DNA of 61,928 nt from Bermanella sp047628755 (GCA_047628755.1 JBLHVV010000004.1:1-61928), one strand, 5' to 3'; positions 8,629 through 18,493 are shown, counted from the first letter of the stretch. Made by a program: numbers and translations. Notes: generated by a model from the sequence alone, not told the origin.

Positions 8629-11100
8629 TTGCGCCCATTAATTCGTTTATTTAATGCATTTTTTAGTCGTCTATTGAACATATGGGTAAAGTCCAATGTT
8701 GTTGGTGTTAAAGAAGCCACTGAAAACGGTTTAGACGACGAAAGCGTGGTTTTTTATGCGTTGCCATTAAAGTCTTATGCTGCGAGCTTAGTGCTAAATC
8801 AAGTTGCAAAAATCAATCAACTCCCTAAAGCTTTAGAACCTATTACGATTAATGGTGTTACATTTCCCAATCGCATTGTATTTTTATCCAAACCAGGAGG
8901 TGGCTGGTTTAAACGTCGTGCATTGCCCTATTTACACAAATCTGTTCCAGACATTGTAAATGCGAGCCTGCAAGCCCGCGAGCAACATCAAACCCTAAAT
9001 ATTCAAATTGTGCCTATAAACGTATTTTGGGGGCGCGAACCTAAAAAAGAGAAAAGCCTCGTTAAAATTTGGCTAGGGGATGCTTGGTCGATTCCCGGTC
9101 CATTCCGTCGAATGATCAGCATTTTATTAAATGGCCGAAATACTTTTGTTCATGTAAGCAAACCGGTGTCTATAAAGTATATGGTTGAAGACAACCCGGG
9201 TATGGAAGCGTCTCGTATAATCCGTAAACTAGGCCGTGTTATTCGGGTACATTTTCGTCACACTCGTACTGCAGTGATTGGCCCCGATCTAAGTCACCGC
9301 CGTACTATGGTTCATCGTTTAATTCGTAAACCAATGGTCATGGCAGCCATAGAACAAGAGATGGTTGCTAAAGGCATTAGCAAAGAGAAAGCGACAGCCA
9401 AAGCCATTAAGTATGGCGACGAAATTGCTTCTAATCAAAGTCATAACACCATCCGTATACTCGACATTTTATTAACTTGGGTGTGGAATAAACTTTATAA
9501 TGGTGTGAATGTTAAAAATATTGAGCAACTAAAAGACGTTTACAAGGACAACGAAATAATTTATGTACCTTGCCATCGTAGTCACATCGATTATTTATTA
9601 CTGTCTTACATTTTATTCAAGAAGGGTTTTGTTCCACCTCAAATTGCAGCCGGTATAAACTTAAACTTGCCTATTGCAGGGCCTATTTTGCGGCGTGGAG
9701 GTGCATTTTTTATGCGTCGTACTTTTAAAGACAATCCTCTGTACAGCGCTGTATTTGACGAATATCTTCACACTATGTTTACTTCGGGTTACAGCACCGA
9801 ATACTTTATTGAAGGTGGTCGCTCACGAACTGGTCGCACCCTCAAGCCTAAAACTGGCATGCTTGCCATGACGGTTAGAAGTTTTTTACGAGACAACAAT
9901 AAGCCTATTGTATTTATGCCAGTTTATATCGGTTACGAAAAAGTATTCGAAGGCAGTACTTACATTGGTGAACTACGAGGTAAAACTAAGAAAAAAGAAT
10001 CTTTGCTAGGGGTATTTAAAACATTTAAAGATCTTAAAAAGAATTTTGGTAAAGTATTCTTAACCTTCGGTGACCCTATTGACCTTGATGGATATTTAGA
10101 AGGAAAAAATCCTGGCTGGAAAAAGCAAGACCACGGCAAAGATTTTCGTCCAGACTGGGTTAAGCCTGTGGTGAATGATTTAGCCATCGATGTAGTCACA
10201 CAGATTAATAAGGCTTCAGCACTTAATCCAATTAACATGGTGTCCTTAGCCTTATTAGCCACACCTAAGCAGTCTATGGACGCAAACATACTGGCGCAAA
10301 CATTGAATCTGTATCGAGACCTTGCGCTGGACATGCCTTATAGCCATTTAACTAGCTTGCCAGAAGGCAACGGTGAAGATTGGATAAAGTATGCAGAGTC
10401 AATGCAAGCAGTTGAGCGCATGAGCCATCCCTTAGGTGACATTATCCGCGTTGATGAACCGCAAGCGGTTATGCTCACATATTACCGCAATAATGTAATT
10501 CATTTATTTGCTATTCCATCTATGTTGGCCTGCTTATTTATTAATAATGTTAAAATGTGCCGTGCCGACGTTGTTCAGTTTGCTACGACTATTTACCCAT
10601 ACTTAAAAGCAGAATTATTTTTACATTGGGCAGAAGATGAAATTCAGCCTGTAATCGATCAGTGGTTAGATTTATGCATTAAAAAAGGCTACCTGACTCA
10701 AGAAGGTGACGAGCTTGTGCGTCCTTCTGTTAGTTCTAATAACTTTATTATATTGTCAGTACTGTCTGAACAAGTGATTCAAATACTAGAACGCTACTAC
10801 ATTACAATTGCACTTCTTCAACGTTCTGGTTCAGGTACTCTGAATACAACTGAAATGGTTCAAAACTGTTCTCTTATGGCGCAACGTATTTCTATATTGC
10901 ATGGTTTGAATGCACCTGAATTCTTTGATAAATCTTTATTTCGTAACCTGATAGAAGAATTATTAAACCGTAAAGTAATTACATTGAACGAAGAAAGCGA
11001 CATTGTATTTACAGATCGAATTGAAGGCATTGCCAATGACGCTAAGATATTACTGAATGCTGACTTGCGCAGAAGTATTCTGCAGGTGACCTTAAACTAA
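8629..11100 (+). CDS. plsB: PlsB, glycerol-3-phosphate 1-O-acyltransferase
   Basis: PlsB adds the first acyl chain to sn-glycerol 3-phosphate at the inner membrane, the entry step of phospholipid synthesis. The acyltransferase core has the catalytic HxxxxD motif in CHRSHIDYLLLS (near residue 310) and the substrate motif EGGRSRTGR. The length is about 823 residues (E. coli 807, Pseudomonas about 834). I place the start at the TTG at 8629 because AAGG lies 8 bases before it and the protein then begins RPLIRLFNAFFSRLLNIWVKS, matching homologue N-termini. An in-frame TTG at 8605 has no ribosome-binding site. The gene is monocistronic, with a terminator behind it. Confidence 0.95.
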   Translation: MRPLIRLFNAFFSRLLNIWVKSNVVGVKEATENGLDDESVVFYALPLKSYAASLVLNQVAKINQLPKALEPITINGVTFPNRIVFLSKPGGGWFKRRALPYLHKSVPDIVNASLQAREQHQTLNIQIVPINVFWGREPKKEKSLVKIWLGDAWSIPGPFRRMISILLNGRNTFVHVSKPVSIKYMVEDNPGMEASRIIRKLGRVIRVHFRHTRTAVIGPDLSHRRTMVHRLIRKPMVMAAIEQEMVAKGISKEKATAKAIKYGDEIASNQSHNTIRILDILLTWVWNKLYNGVNVKNIEQLKDVYKDNEIIYVPCHRSHIDYLLLSYILFKKGFVPPQIAAGINLNLPIAGPILRRGGAFFMRRTFKDNPLYSAVFDEYLHTMFTSGYSTEYFIEGGRSRTGRTLKPKTGMLAMTVRSFLRDNNKPIVFMPVYIGYEKVFEGSTYIGELRGKTKKKESLLGVFKTFKDLKKNFGKVFLTFGDPIDLDGYLEGKNPGWKKQDHGKDFRPDWVKPVVNDLAIDVVTQINKASALNPINMVSLALLATPKQSMDANILAQTLNLYRDLALDMPYSHLTSLPEGNGEDWIKYAESMQAVERMSHPLGDIIRVDEPQAVMLTYYRNNVIHLFAIPSMLACLFINNVKMCRADVVQFATTIYPYLKAELFLHWAEDEIQPVIDQWLDLCIKKGYLTQEGDELVRPSVSSNNFIILSVLSEQVIQILERYYITIALLQRSGSGTLNTTEMVQNCSLMAQRISILHGLNAPEFFDKSLFRNLIEELLNRKVITLNEESDIVFTDRIEGIANDAKILLNADLRRSILQVTLN

Positions 11101-11182
11101 CGCCAATTCAAACTTGTCATATATGCACCAGTTAATGACTTAGCTACTTTATTATCTGGTTAATTATCTAATTGATTCACAT

Positions 11183-11210
11183 AAAAAAACCGAACTTAGT
11201 TCGGTTTTTT
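11183..11210. terminator. Bidirectional terminator between plsB and 11246 gene
   Basis: Arms ACCGAAC and GTTCGGT have a 3-base loop and are flanked by seven A and six T. This works for both converging genes. Confidence 0.88.
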
Positions 11211-11245
11211 ATGTATGCTAATTATCTATTTATACAGTCTCAATA

Positions 11246-11587
11246 CTATGACAATTTGCTTTTTTTACTCTGACGACACTGGGCAAATTGGTGTCTTAAC
11301 TCTAAGTATTTAGGCGTTAAACCTATATCTTCGTACAATGGATCTCCTAATTCGTCTTTGGCTACAACTTTTTTCCCAGGTTTATAGGGCATTTGCCGCT
11401 CTACTTCGTCTAGTGCAACCGCAACCAATTGAGATAGCACTTCGTTTTTATGCAAGCCTGGGTAAAGTCCTGCTAGTGCTTCGATGCGCGCTGCATCTTT
11501 AATTGGTAATCTAATATTATATTTTTCTTCAGCGTCATCCTTGGTACTTGCCGATTCCCATGAAGACATTAAATCCCTGACATTCAT
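11246..11587 (-). CDS. Small ribbon-helix-helix-like protein (pilin assembly / type 1 pili tip annotation)
   Basis: A 113-residue protein resembling a small conserved Pseudomonas family usually labelled pilin assembly protein or type 1 pili tip component. That label is weakly founded. Conserved features are the YNIRLPIKDAARIEALAGLYPG block (about 24-45), which looks like a ribbon-helix-helix strand and helix, and the GDPLYEDIGLTPKYLEL segment (about 83-99). There is no signal peptide, so a cytoplasmic, possibly DNA-binding role is more likely than a pilus role. The ATG at 11585-11587 is chosen because GAGG precedes it by 6 bases. A TTG four codons upstream overlaps that site. Confidence 0.75.
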   Translation of the reverse strand: MNVRDLMSSWESASTKDDAEEKYNIRLPIKDAARIEALAGLYPGLHKNEVLSQLVAVALDEVERQMPYKPGKKVVAKDELGDPLYEDIGLTPKYLELRHQFAQCRQSKKSKLS

Positions 11588-11851
11588 TATATACCTCAAT
11601 AAGTTCTAACCACTTTATTAGTTTAGACCAGTGTTATCAATCTGCTGGCATTGTTGACATTTATTACAAAATAAATAAAGCCATTGAAAGCAATTTCCTG
11701 TCATGCCTAAAGCCCCTCGCTTTTTTAGATCAGTTGGCGCAATATTTGATTGTTAAATAATAATATACACACTTGTTAGCAGCCAAGTTTTTAGCTGCCT
11801 ATAGACCATAAAGGTCTACACTTAAGACAGTGACCTGCTTTGGAGCGATAC

Positions 11852-14482
11852 ATGCCATCAACTTTAGACCCCGATTTAACTGAGAATGTGCGTTTACTAG
11901 GCGATTTATTAAGTAACGTAATTGAACAAGACCAAGGTCCCAAATTTGTATCTAAAATAGTTAAAATCCGCTCCCTTGCAAAGCAAGCTCGAGCGTCGCA
12001 AGAAGAATTGCCATCAGCGCTTATTAAAGAACTTCATGGCCTTGCTGATGATGACATAACGCCCATTACACGAGCATTTAACCAGTTTTTAAATTTGGCC
12101 AATATTGCAGAGCAATATCACGATGTGATTCGTGGGCGTCGCAAAAAAGAAGAAGTATATCTGTCTCAGCTAACAGAAATTATTGATACCCTGGGTGATC
12201 GCCTATCACCACAAGAAATTCATGAACGCATAGCAAAGCTAGACATTCAATTAGTACTTACCGCACACCCAACTGAAGTAACTCGTCGTACCTTAATTCA
12301 GAAATATGAACACATATTTAACGCTTTAAACGATCTTGATACTCAGCCATTTGACTACGAACGATCTATAGTTTTAGACAAGTTGGAGCGTGTAATTGCG
12401 CAAATTTGGTATACCGATGAAATCCGCCAGCAAAAACCCACTCCAGAGGATGAAGCCAAATGGGGATTCTCTGTTATTGAAGGCTCTTTATGGGAAGCAT
12501 TACCTAGGTTTTACCGAGAAGTTGACTTACTGCTAGCAGAAAAGAATATTCCCCCATTACCAATCCATGTTAGCCCAATTAAGTTTCATTCATGGATGGG
12601 CGGCGACAGAGATGGTAATCCTAATGTTACTGCCAAAGTTACACGCAATGTTTTATTGTTAGGACAATGGATGGCGGCGGATTTGTACCTACGAGATTTA
12701 GATATTCTAGTTAACACGCTTTCTGTAAAACGTTGTAACGAGACACTCAGAGCGGTAGTTGGAGATGTAAAAGAACCTTACCGCCATTTGCTTCATGAAT
12801 TAAGAGAGCGCTTGCGTGAAACTCAGGCGTGTATGAATCGACAGTTAGACAAAGTAAAAATTACTCCCATTAATCCACCAATCAAGCATATTAGTAGCCT
12901 CATAGAGCCATTAAAACTGTGCTACGACTCGTTAATGGATTGCGGCATGCATATTGTCGCTAATGGCAAACTTTTAGATACATTGCGCTGTGCTTACACT
13001 TTTGGTTTAAATCTTTGTCCACTGGACGTGAGACAAGAAAGTACTCGGCATGCTGAGGTATTTGAAGAGTTGACACTGGACTTAGAACTTGGTGATTACA
13101 CTAACTGGACAGAACTACAACGACAAGAATTCTTACTTAAAGAGTTACAAAGCAAGCGCCCATTGTTGCCTAATGATTGGCAACCCAGTGCCAATGTTCA
13201 AGAAGTACTGGACACCTGCCGAGTTGTAGCCAACCATCCTGCCGATTTTTTTGCATCGTACGTTATCTCTATGGCGGGGGCTCCCAGCGATGTTCTAGCG
13301 GTGGCCTTGGTGTTAAAAATGTGCGGCTGTAAAACCAATATTCCCATTGCCCCGTTATTTGAAACTCTAGATGACTTAACTCAAGCCTCTAGCTCTATAG
13401 AGGCCCTGTTAAAACTTCCTTGGTATCAACAATACTGCAATGGCCATCAAATGGTCATGGTGGGGTACAGCGATAGCGCCAAAGACGCAGGCCAATTAGC
13501 TGCTTGCTGGGCGCAATACAAAGCTCAAGAGGAATTAGTAAAAGTGTGTGATAAGCACAGCACTTCATTAATGCTGTTTCATGGCCGAGGCGGAACAGTC
13601 GGTCGTGGAGGTGGTCCTGCTCACAGTGCCATATTGTCACAGCCTCCGGGCTCAGTCAGAGGCAGTATTCGCGTAACCGAACAAGGGGAAATGATTCGCT
13701 TTAAATTTGGTCACCCACAAGTGGCGCAAAGGTCGCTGCAAGTATATTTGTCGGCGGTATTACACGCCACCGAATTGCCACCGCCAAAACCTACTGATAA
13801 CTGGCGTCACATAATGGAGACTCTATCTGATATTGCTTTGGTGAACTATCGCGACGTCATTCGAGAGAATCCAGATTTTGTGCCGTATTTTAGAAGCGTG
13901 ACCCCCGAGCAAGAACTTAGCAAACTGGCTTTAGGCTCTAGGCCAGCTAAGCGTAAAGCCACTGGTGGCGTCGAAAGCTTAAGAGCTATTCCATGGATAT
14001 TTGCTTGGACCCAAATTCGCTTAATGCTACCTGCATGGCTAGGCAGTGAAACGGCACTGAAACAATTTATTGAGCAAGGTAGATTAGGAGAACTGCAGAC
14101 AATGACGAAGGACTGGCCGTTTTTTCAAACTTATATAGATATGCTTGAAATGGTATTAAGCAAGGCCGATAAAGGCATCGCTCTTTATTATGAAAAAGTG
14201 TTGTGCCCTGACGAACATTCAGCGCTGGGGGAAGACTTGAGGGAAAGGCTGGATCTTGCTATTAAGTTAGTACTGCAAATCAAGCAGCAAACAGGCCTAC
14301 TTGATCACTCTCCTATAATTGGTACATCTGTGGCCTTAAGAAACCCTTACACAGACCCCTTGCATTACCTGCAAGCAGAACTTATGCGCCGCACTAGAAT
14401 ACAGCCAGACAATCTTTCTTTAGAACACGCGTTGAAGGTGACTATGGCAGGGATCTCAGCAGGCATGAGAAATACAGGCTAA
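11852..14482 (+). CDS. ppc: Ppc, phosphoenolpyruvate carboxylase
   Basis: This cytoplasmic enzyme carboxylates phosphoenolpyruvate to oxaloacetate and replenishes the TCA cycle. The 876-residue length is normal. The catalytic His motif TAHPTEVTRRT is near residue 140, the Arg/Lys-rich WMGGDRDGNPNV motif is near 250, and the glycine-rich loop FHGRGGTVGRGGGP is near 580. The C-terminus ends in the conserved active-site tail MRNTG. The ATG at 11852 has GGAG 6 bases upstream, whereas the in-frame TTG at 11840 overlaps that site. The gene stands alone, with 769 gene-poor bases behind it. Confidence 0.97.
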   Translation: MPSTLDPDLTENVRLLGDLLSNVIEQDQGPKFVSKIVKIRSLAKQARASQEELPSALIKELHGLADDDITPITRAFNQFLNLANIAEQYHDVIRGRRKKEEVYLSQLTEIIDTLGDRLSPQEIHERIAKLDIQLVLTAHPTEVTRRTLIQKYEHIFNALNDLDTQPFDYERSIVLDKLERVIAQIWYTDEIRQQKPTPEDEAKWGFSVIEGSLWEALPRFYREVDLLLAEKNIPPLPIHVSPIKFHSWMGGDRDGNPNVTAKVTRNVLLLGQWMAADLYLRDLDILVNTLSVKRCNETLRAVVGDVKEPYRHLLHELRERLRETQACMNRQLDKVKITPINPPIKHISSLIEPLKLCYDSLMDCGMHIVANGKLLDTLRCAYTFGLNLCPLDVRQESTRHAEVFEELTLDLELGDYTNWTELQRQEFLLKELQSKRPLLPNDWQPSANVQEVLDTCRVVANHPADFFASYVISMAGAPSDVLAVALVLKMCGCKTNIPIAPLFETLDDLTQASSSIEALLKLPWYQQYCNGHQMVMVGYSDSAKDAGQLAACWAQYKAQEELVKVCDKHSTSLMLFHGRGGTVGRGGGPAHSAILSQPPGSVRGSIRVTEQGEMIRFKFGHPQVAQRSLQVYLSAVLHATELPPPKPTDNWRHIMETLSDIALVNYRDVIRENPDFVPYFRSVTPEQELSKLALGSRPAKRKATGGVESLRAIPWIFAWTQIRLMLPAWLGSETALKQFIEQGRLGELQTMTKDWPFFQTYIDMLEMVLSKADKGIALYYEKVLCPDEHSALGEDLRERLDLAIKLVLQIKQQTGLLDHSPIIGTSVALRNPYTDPLHYLQAELMRRTRIQPDNLSLEHALKVTMAGISAGMRNTG

Positions 14483-14777
14483 TAAGGTTTTGAATCGGTA
14501 GCATCAATTAATAATCTGTCACCGGTTCAAGCCTAATGCTAATTATCACTTTAAAAACTTGGTTGTGTGCTCTATAAACAGAATTATGGAGCAAAAATAT
14601 GCAGTTATAACTTTTACTGGTGCAAAATATTTACCTTTGGGAAGCTCTCATTCTTGAAAAAACGATTCACTGGCTAAAGCTAAGATCATTCAAACACACA
14701 TTTATAATTCGAACCCGTAAGTCTTATTAATACTTAACCACTTGCAAATAGAATAGAGCAACCAGGAAGCCAAGCCA

Positions 14778-14942
14778 ATGGGAAAATGGTCGCCCATTCC
14801 TGAAAAGTACAATATTCCCTTCAATACATTCTGTATCCCTAAGGCTGAACCACTTCTGTATTGTAAATGCAAAACTAAAAAATCTTTTAGCAACATTGCG
14901 ACATCTGAAGCCCAAATACAAACCATTCAGGATATTGTTTAG
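14778..14942 (+). CDS. Possible 54-residue cysteine-containing protein
   Basis: The small frame starts ATG GGA AAA TGG (MGKWSPIPEKYNIPFN), has a CxC pair (LLYCKCKTKK) and ends SEAQIQTIQDIV. AGGAAG lies about 9 bases before the ATG. The codon use looks like protein and the composition is not that of random AT-rich DNA. I do not recognise the family, and it may be a fragment. An in-frame stop shortly upstream excludes a longer N-terminus. Confidence 0.3.
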   Translation: MGKWSPIPEKYNIPFNTFCIPKAEPLLYCKCKTKKSFSNIATSEAQIQTIQDIV

Positions 14943-15186
14943 TAAAAGCTCCGCAGCCGTTTTAAATATACACGCTTCCTACACCCGCCGACCTATCTAC
15001 GTCCTGCTATATATTGGTTAAATTGCGAACAATCTCTGCACCTCCATGACGCAGGGCCACACTTGCCCTTGATCTCTGGGTCAGGTATCTTGTTTGTCCT
15101 TTTTCCATGTCAGGCTGATTTTTAACCAGTTAGCTGGAAAGAAATGGACTTAGATTTTTATATTACAATGAATTTAGACCATCCCC

Positions 15187-15216
15187 AAAACAGCTTTGCT
15201 TGAGTTAGGCTGTTTT
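15187..15216 (+). other. Hairpin in the adk leader
   Basis: Perfect 8-base arms AAAACAGC and GCTGTTTT are separated by 14 bases and end about 35 bases before the adk ATG. There is no T run, so this is more likely an mRNA leader structure or processing site than a terminator. Confidence 0.4.
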
Positions 15217-15251
15217 AGAGATTGAATATTTAAATACAGAAGGAAACATTA

Positions 15252-15899
15252 ATGCGAATTATCTTATTAGGCGCCCCCGGTGCTGGTAAAGGTACACAAG
15301 CACAATTTATTTGTGAAAAGTACAGCATTCCTCAAATTTCCACCGGCGATATGTTGCGTGCCGCTGTAAAAGCAGGTACTGAACTTGGTAAGCAAGTAGA
15401 AGTAATTATGCAAACAGGCGGACTTGTATCTGATGAGTTAATTATCTCATTAGTTAAAGAGCGTATTGCACAGCCTGATTGTGAAGCTGGATGTTTGTTT
15501 GACGGCTTCCCGCGCACAATTCCACAAGCTGAAGCCATGATTGAAGCAGGCGTAGATATAGATTACGTGGTAGAAATTGATGTGGAAGATGAAGAAATTG
15601 TTAAACGTATAAGTGGACGTCGAGTTCACCCTGCTTCTGGTCGTATTTACCACGTCATCTTCAACGCCCCTGAAACTGAAGGTAAAGATGATGAAACTGG
15701 TGAAGATTTGATTCAAAGGGAAGACGATACAGAAGAGACAGTGCGTAAACGTTTGGGTATATACCACGATCAGACAGAACCTCTTGTGGGATTTTATAAA
15801 GCCTTAACCGATTCTAACGCTCCTAAGTATGCTTATATTGCAGGTGTGGGCACATTAGATGACATTCGCACCGCTATGTTCAAAGCTCTGAGCGAATAA
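15252..15899 (+). CDS. adk: Adk, adenylate kinase
   Basis: Adk interconverts ATP + AMP and 2 ADP and is essential for nucleotide balance. The 215-residue protein is the long form with a full lid. The P-loop GAPGAGKGTQ is at residues 7-16, the AMP-binding TGDMLRA at about 31-37, GFPRTIPQA at about 85-93, and the lid domain at about 122-160 (GRRVHPASGRIYH) without zinc cysteines. AGAAGGA lies a few bases before the ATG. It is single, with a strong terminator behind it, converging on hemH. Confidence 0.98.
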   Translation: MRIILLGAPGAGKGTQAQFICEKYSIPQISTGDMLRAAVKAGTELGKQVEVIMQTGGLVSDELIISLVKERIAQPDCEAGCLFDGFPRTIPQAEAMIEAGVDIDYVVEIDVEDEEIVKRISGRRVHPASGRIYHVIFNAPETEGKDDETGEDLIQREDDTEETVRKRLGIYHDQTEPLVGFYKALTDSNAPKYAYIAGVGTLDDIRTAMFKALSE

Positions 15900-15913
15900 C
15901 ATTGCTCTAAGCT

Positions 15914-15946
15914 AAAAAAAGCCAGCGCCTATACGCTGGCTTTTTT
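15914..15946. terminator. Bidirectional terminator between adk and hemH
   Basis: Arms AGCCAGCG and CGCTGGCT are flanked by A7 and T6. This is a classic intrinsic terminator usable by both converging genes. Confidence 0.92.
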
Positions 15947-15963
15947 GTATCTATAATAATCGT

Positions 15964-16986
15964 TTAACCCAAATTTGGCTTTAATACATCGAACAGGGCT
16001 TTTATATGGTCATCTCTGTCGTTCAAGGCCGCTATGTAACGGTATTTTTCGCCCCCTGCATGCTCAAATATTTCACGATTCTCACCTTCTATCTCTTCTA
16101 ACGTCTCCAGACAATCAGCGCTAAAAGCTGGACTGATAATCGCAACATCTTTTATCCCTTGTTCAGGAAAGCTCTCTAATGTGGCATCAGTATATGGCTG
16201 AAGCCATTCGGCTTTACCAAAACGGCTTTGAAAGGTGGACATAACTAAATCCTTATCTAGACCCAACTTCTCGACGACTAATCGAGTCGTTTGTAGGCAT
16301 AAGCAATGGTAAGGGTCTCCATTATCTAAAAACAGCTTTGGCATACCGTGATATGAAAATACTAACTTTTGCGGAGTACCATTCTTTTCTAAGTCCTCTT
16401 TAATACTGTTTGCCAAAGACTCAATATAAACACTATTTTTATGATACCCATTAATAAAGTGCAGCTCTGGCACCCAGCGCCATTTTGCTAAAACCTTGGC
16501 CACAGCGTCAAATGTGGAGCCCACAGTAGGACTTGAATATTGTGGGTACAATGGAAATACAACTATTCGGGTGTAACCTTTTTCACGAAGTTGTTCCAGA
16601 CCAGCTTTAATCGATGGATTACCGTAACGCATGGCCATAACTATTTCAGTATTGTCATATCCTTGATCTTTTACAAAGGCACTTAGTTTTTCTGTTTGAA
16701 GCCGAGTAATGTTTGTCAAAGGTGAACCATGCTCAGTCCAAATACTTTTATAGAGATTGGCCGAACGTTTAGGCCTGATTCGAAGAATAATGCCATGCAA
16801 AATTAGCATCCATAATAAGCGTGGGATTTCTACTATACGTGGGTCAGATAAAAACTCACTTAAATAGATTCTTACTGCTTTTGTAGTTGGTTGATCCGGA
16901 CTGCCAAGATTGGTAAGCAAAATACCTGTCTTTTGATTGAAACGCCCTTCATGAGGGTTGTCGGTAATACCTGAAAATCGCGACAC
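15964..16986 (-). CDS. hemH: HemH, ferrochelatase
   Basis: HemH inserts Fe2+ into protoporphyrin IX, the last step of protoheme synthesis, at the cytoplasmic face of the inner membrane. The 340-residue product has the N-terminal GILLTNLGSPDQP motif and the metal-site His in FSYHGMPK (near residue 205). The C-terminal SPAFSADCLETLEEI region carries the conserved Glu residues. The start is a GTG at 16984-16986 with AGGAG 6 bases upstream. It converges on adk and is followed on its 5' side by a long AT-rich gap. Confidence 0.95.
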   Translation of the reverse strand: MSRFSGITDNPHEGRFNQKTGILLTNLGSPDQPTTKAVRIYLSEFLSDPRIVEIPRLLWMLILHGIILRIRPKRSANLYKSIWTEHGSPLTNITRLQTEKLSAFVKDQGYDNTEIVMAMRYGNPSIKAGLEQLREKGYTRIVVFPLYPQYSSPTVGSTFDAVAKVLAKWRWVPELHFINGYHKNSVYIESLANSIKEDLEKNGTPQKLVFSYHGMPKLFLDNGDPYHCLCLQTTRLVVEKLGLDKDLVMSTFQSRFGKAEWLQPYTDATLESFPEQGIKDVAIISPAFSADCLETLEEIEGENREIFEHAGGEKYRYIAALNDRDDHIKALFDVLKPNLG

Positions 16987-17724
16987 ACAAAGCTCCTTTT
17001 GAGCGGTAAGTTTTAATTAGACATCATTGTAACGAACAGAAAACGATTTTAGATCACTTTCTTTGTATTTTTATCAAAATACCTGCGTGCTTCGATCTAA
17101 GTGACAATTTTTGTTACTTTACCTTTGTTATGCTAAATCATGTGGAAAAAGACACATGGCCCAACCCAAAGTAAAAACTGAACAGCTGTTTAAGAATATA
17201 GTTTGTAACTAAAAATAGGTATAGACGAACTATTGTTAATATAAAATTTTATAATGGAGAATTTTAAACAACTCAATGTGTATAGCCACTGATATCGTTT
17301 TCATTATCGTTAGTTCAGATTATTAAGCTTGGATAAAATAGTAAACGTATAATATAAACCACTATATTTAGACCTTAATAAAAAATATTTAAAGGATATT
17401 AAGCATTGAATTAATCCTAAAGACATAAAATATCATGGCAAAAATTATACTCTTCGATTGGTTTAACCTTTCAATAGTTTTTATTTTTCTTAGAAATATT
17501 AAAATCTAAAGAAAGTTAACTCTGGTATTTTACCTTCATTTTTTTTATTTTTTTTGAAAATAAATGCAATTAGTTAATTAATCGCGCCAATATTTGAGTT
17601 TTATTCATAATAATCTAGTTTTTTTCATTAAAAACCTTTATTTTTATCCAATAAGACTTTGCTCTTACGCAATTTATGCTATTTTTTATTTGATACATGT
17701 ATTCACAACAACAGGAAAAACAAA
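16987..17724. other. Long AT-rich intergenic region
   Basis: About 740 bases between hemH (leftward) and the histone-like gene (rightward), clearly richer in A+T than the flanks, with many A and T tracts, especially 17180-17660. No protein-like frame of useful length is visible on either strand. It must hold the two divergent promoters. The rest looks like a curved-DNA/nucleoid-protein type region, or a long leader of the histone-like gene. Confidence 0.5.
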
Positions 17725-18429
17725 ATGGCTCGAGCTAAAAAAACTGCTGCGAAGAAACGCGTAGCTAAAAAAGTGACTTCGGTAGCAACTGCTGCTCAAG
17801 TCAAAGCTGAAAAAGCAACTGTTAAGGCTGCTACTTCTGTTAAAGTCGTTACTGCTAAAGTAAACGACGCAAACAAAAAGTTAGTTGCTGCTCGCAAAAA
17901 GGCCGCTTCTGCTAAAACAGCTGCCGCTAAGAAAGCAGTAGTTTCTGCTCGCGCTGCTGTTGCGAAGCAAAAAGAAGCATTGGCTACTGCAAAAGCATCT
18001 GTCAAGTCTGCTGGCGTTGAAACCACCTCGGCTAATGTAGAAGCTAAAGTAAAAGCGGCTGAAGTGGCCTCGGCTGAAGCACTTAAAGTGTTTGAAGCTC
18101 AACAAACTGCAAAAGCTGCAGCGGACTTGAAAGCAGCCATTGCGTCTTTTGAAGTTAAATGGGTTGCTGCTCGTAAGAAATCAGATGCGGCTAAAGCCAC
18201 TGTTAAAGCTAAAAAAGCTTCGGCTAAAAATAAAGTAGCGGCTAAAAAAGCCGCTGCTAAGTTAAAAGCACTTGCTAAGCCTGCTAAGAAGACTGCTGCT
18301 AAAAAACCTGCAGCTAAGAAAAAGCCAGTGACAGCTAAAAAACCAGTCGCTAAGAAAAAGCCAGTTGCTAAGAAGAAACCGGTTAAAAAAGTAGCCCCTA
18401 AGAAAAAACCAGTCCCTAAGAAGAAGTAA
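17725..18429 (+). CDS. Histone H1/AlgP-like Ala/Lys-rich DNA-binding protein
   Basis: This 234-residue protein consists mostly of Ala, Lys, Val and Thr. An N-terminal basic tail (MARAKKTAAKKRVAKK) leads into a long helical, coiled-coil-like middle (about 35-165). The C-terminal tail has AKKP/KKKP-type repeats (about 190-234, e.g. KPVAKKKPVAKKKPVKK), as in eukaryotic H1 tails and Pseudomonas AlgP. It probably binds DNA without sequence preference and affects nucleoid structure or transcription. The ATG at 17725 has AGGA 8 bases upstream. The in-frame upstream extension (starting 17659) encodes unrelated hydrophobic residues. It is monocistronic with a terminator. Confidence 0.85.
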   Translation: MARAKKTAAKKRVAKKVTSVATAAQVKAEKATVKAATSVKVVTAKVNDANKKLVAARKKAASAKTAAAKKAVVSARAAVAKQKEALATAKASVKSAGVETTSANVEAKVKAAEVASAEALKVFEAQQTAKAAADLKAAIASFEVKWVAARKKSDAAKATVKAKKASAKNKVAAKKAAAKLKALAKPAKKTAAKKPAAKKKPVTAKKPVAKKKPVAKKKPVKKVAPKKKPVPKKK

Positions 18430-18458
18430 TAAATAACGATTTATTCGTCATTTAACTC

Positions 18459-18493
18459 AAAAAACCAGTGAGCTTTTTTCACTGGTTTTTTTA
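18459..18493 (+). terminator. Intrinsic terminator after histone-like gene
   Basis: Arms AACCAGTGA and TCACTGGTT are followed by a run of seven T, about 30 bases after the stop. Confidence 0.92.

Larger units (their letters stand above)
14483..15251. other. Gene-poor region between ppc and adk
   Basis: 769 bases with no convincing long gene. It contains one small plus-strand reading frame with a ribosome-binding site (14778-14942, listed separately) and a hairpin just before adk. Near 15000-15110 the minus strand shows short protein-like frames (for example MEKGQTRYLTQRSRASV) broken by stops, which could be relics of a lost gene. I see no tRNA and no insertion-sequence ends. Confidence 0.5.

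Noticed and set aside
14521..14550. GGTTCAAGCC looking like a tRNA T-arm
   Set aside because: No acceptor stem, D-arm or anticodon arm could be placed around it.
14702..14926. Two overlapping minus-strand frames between ppc and adk
   Set aside because: Composition is not protein-like and there is no ribosome site. The plus-strand frame at 14778 looks better.
17796..18105. Ala/Thr- and Phe/Ser-rich frames opposite the histone-like gene
   Set aside because: Direct consequence of the Ala/Lys repeat codons on the other strand.
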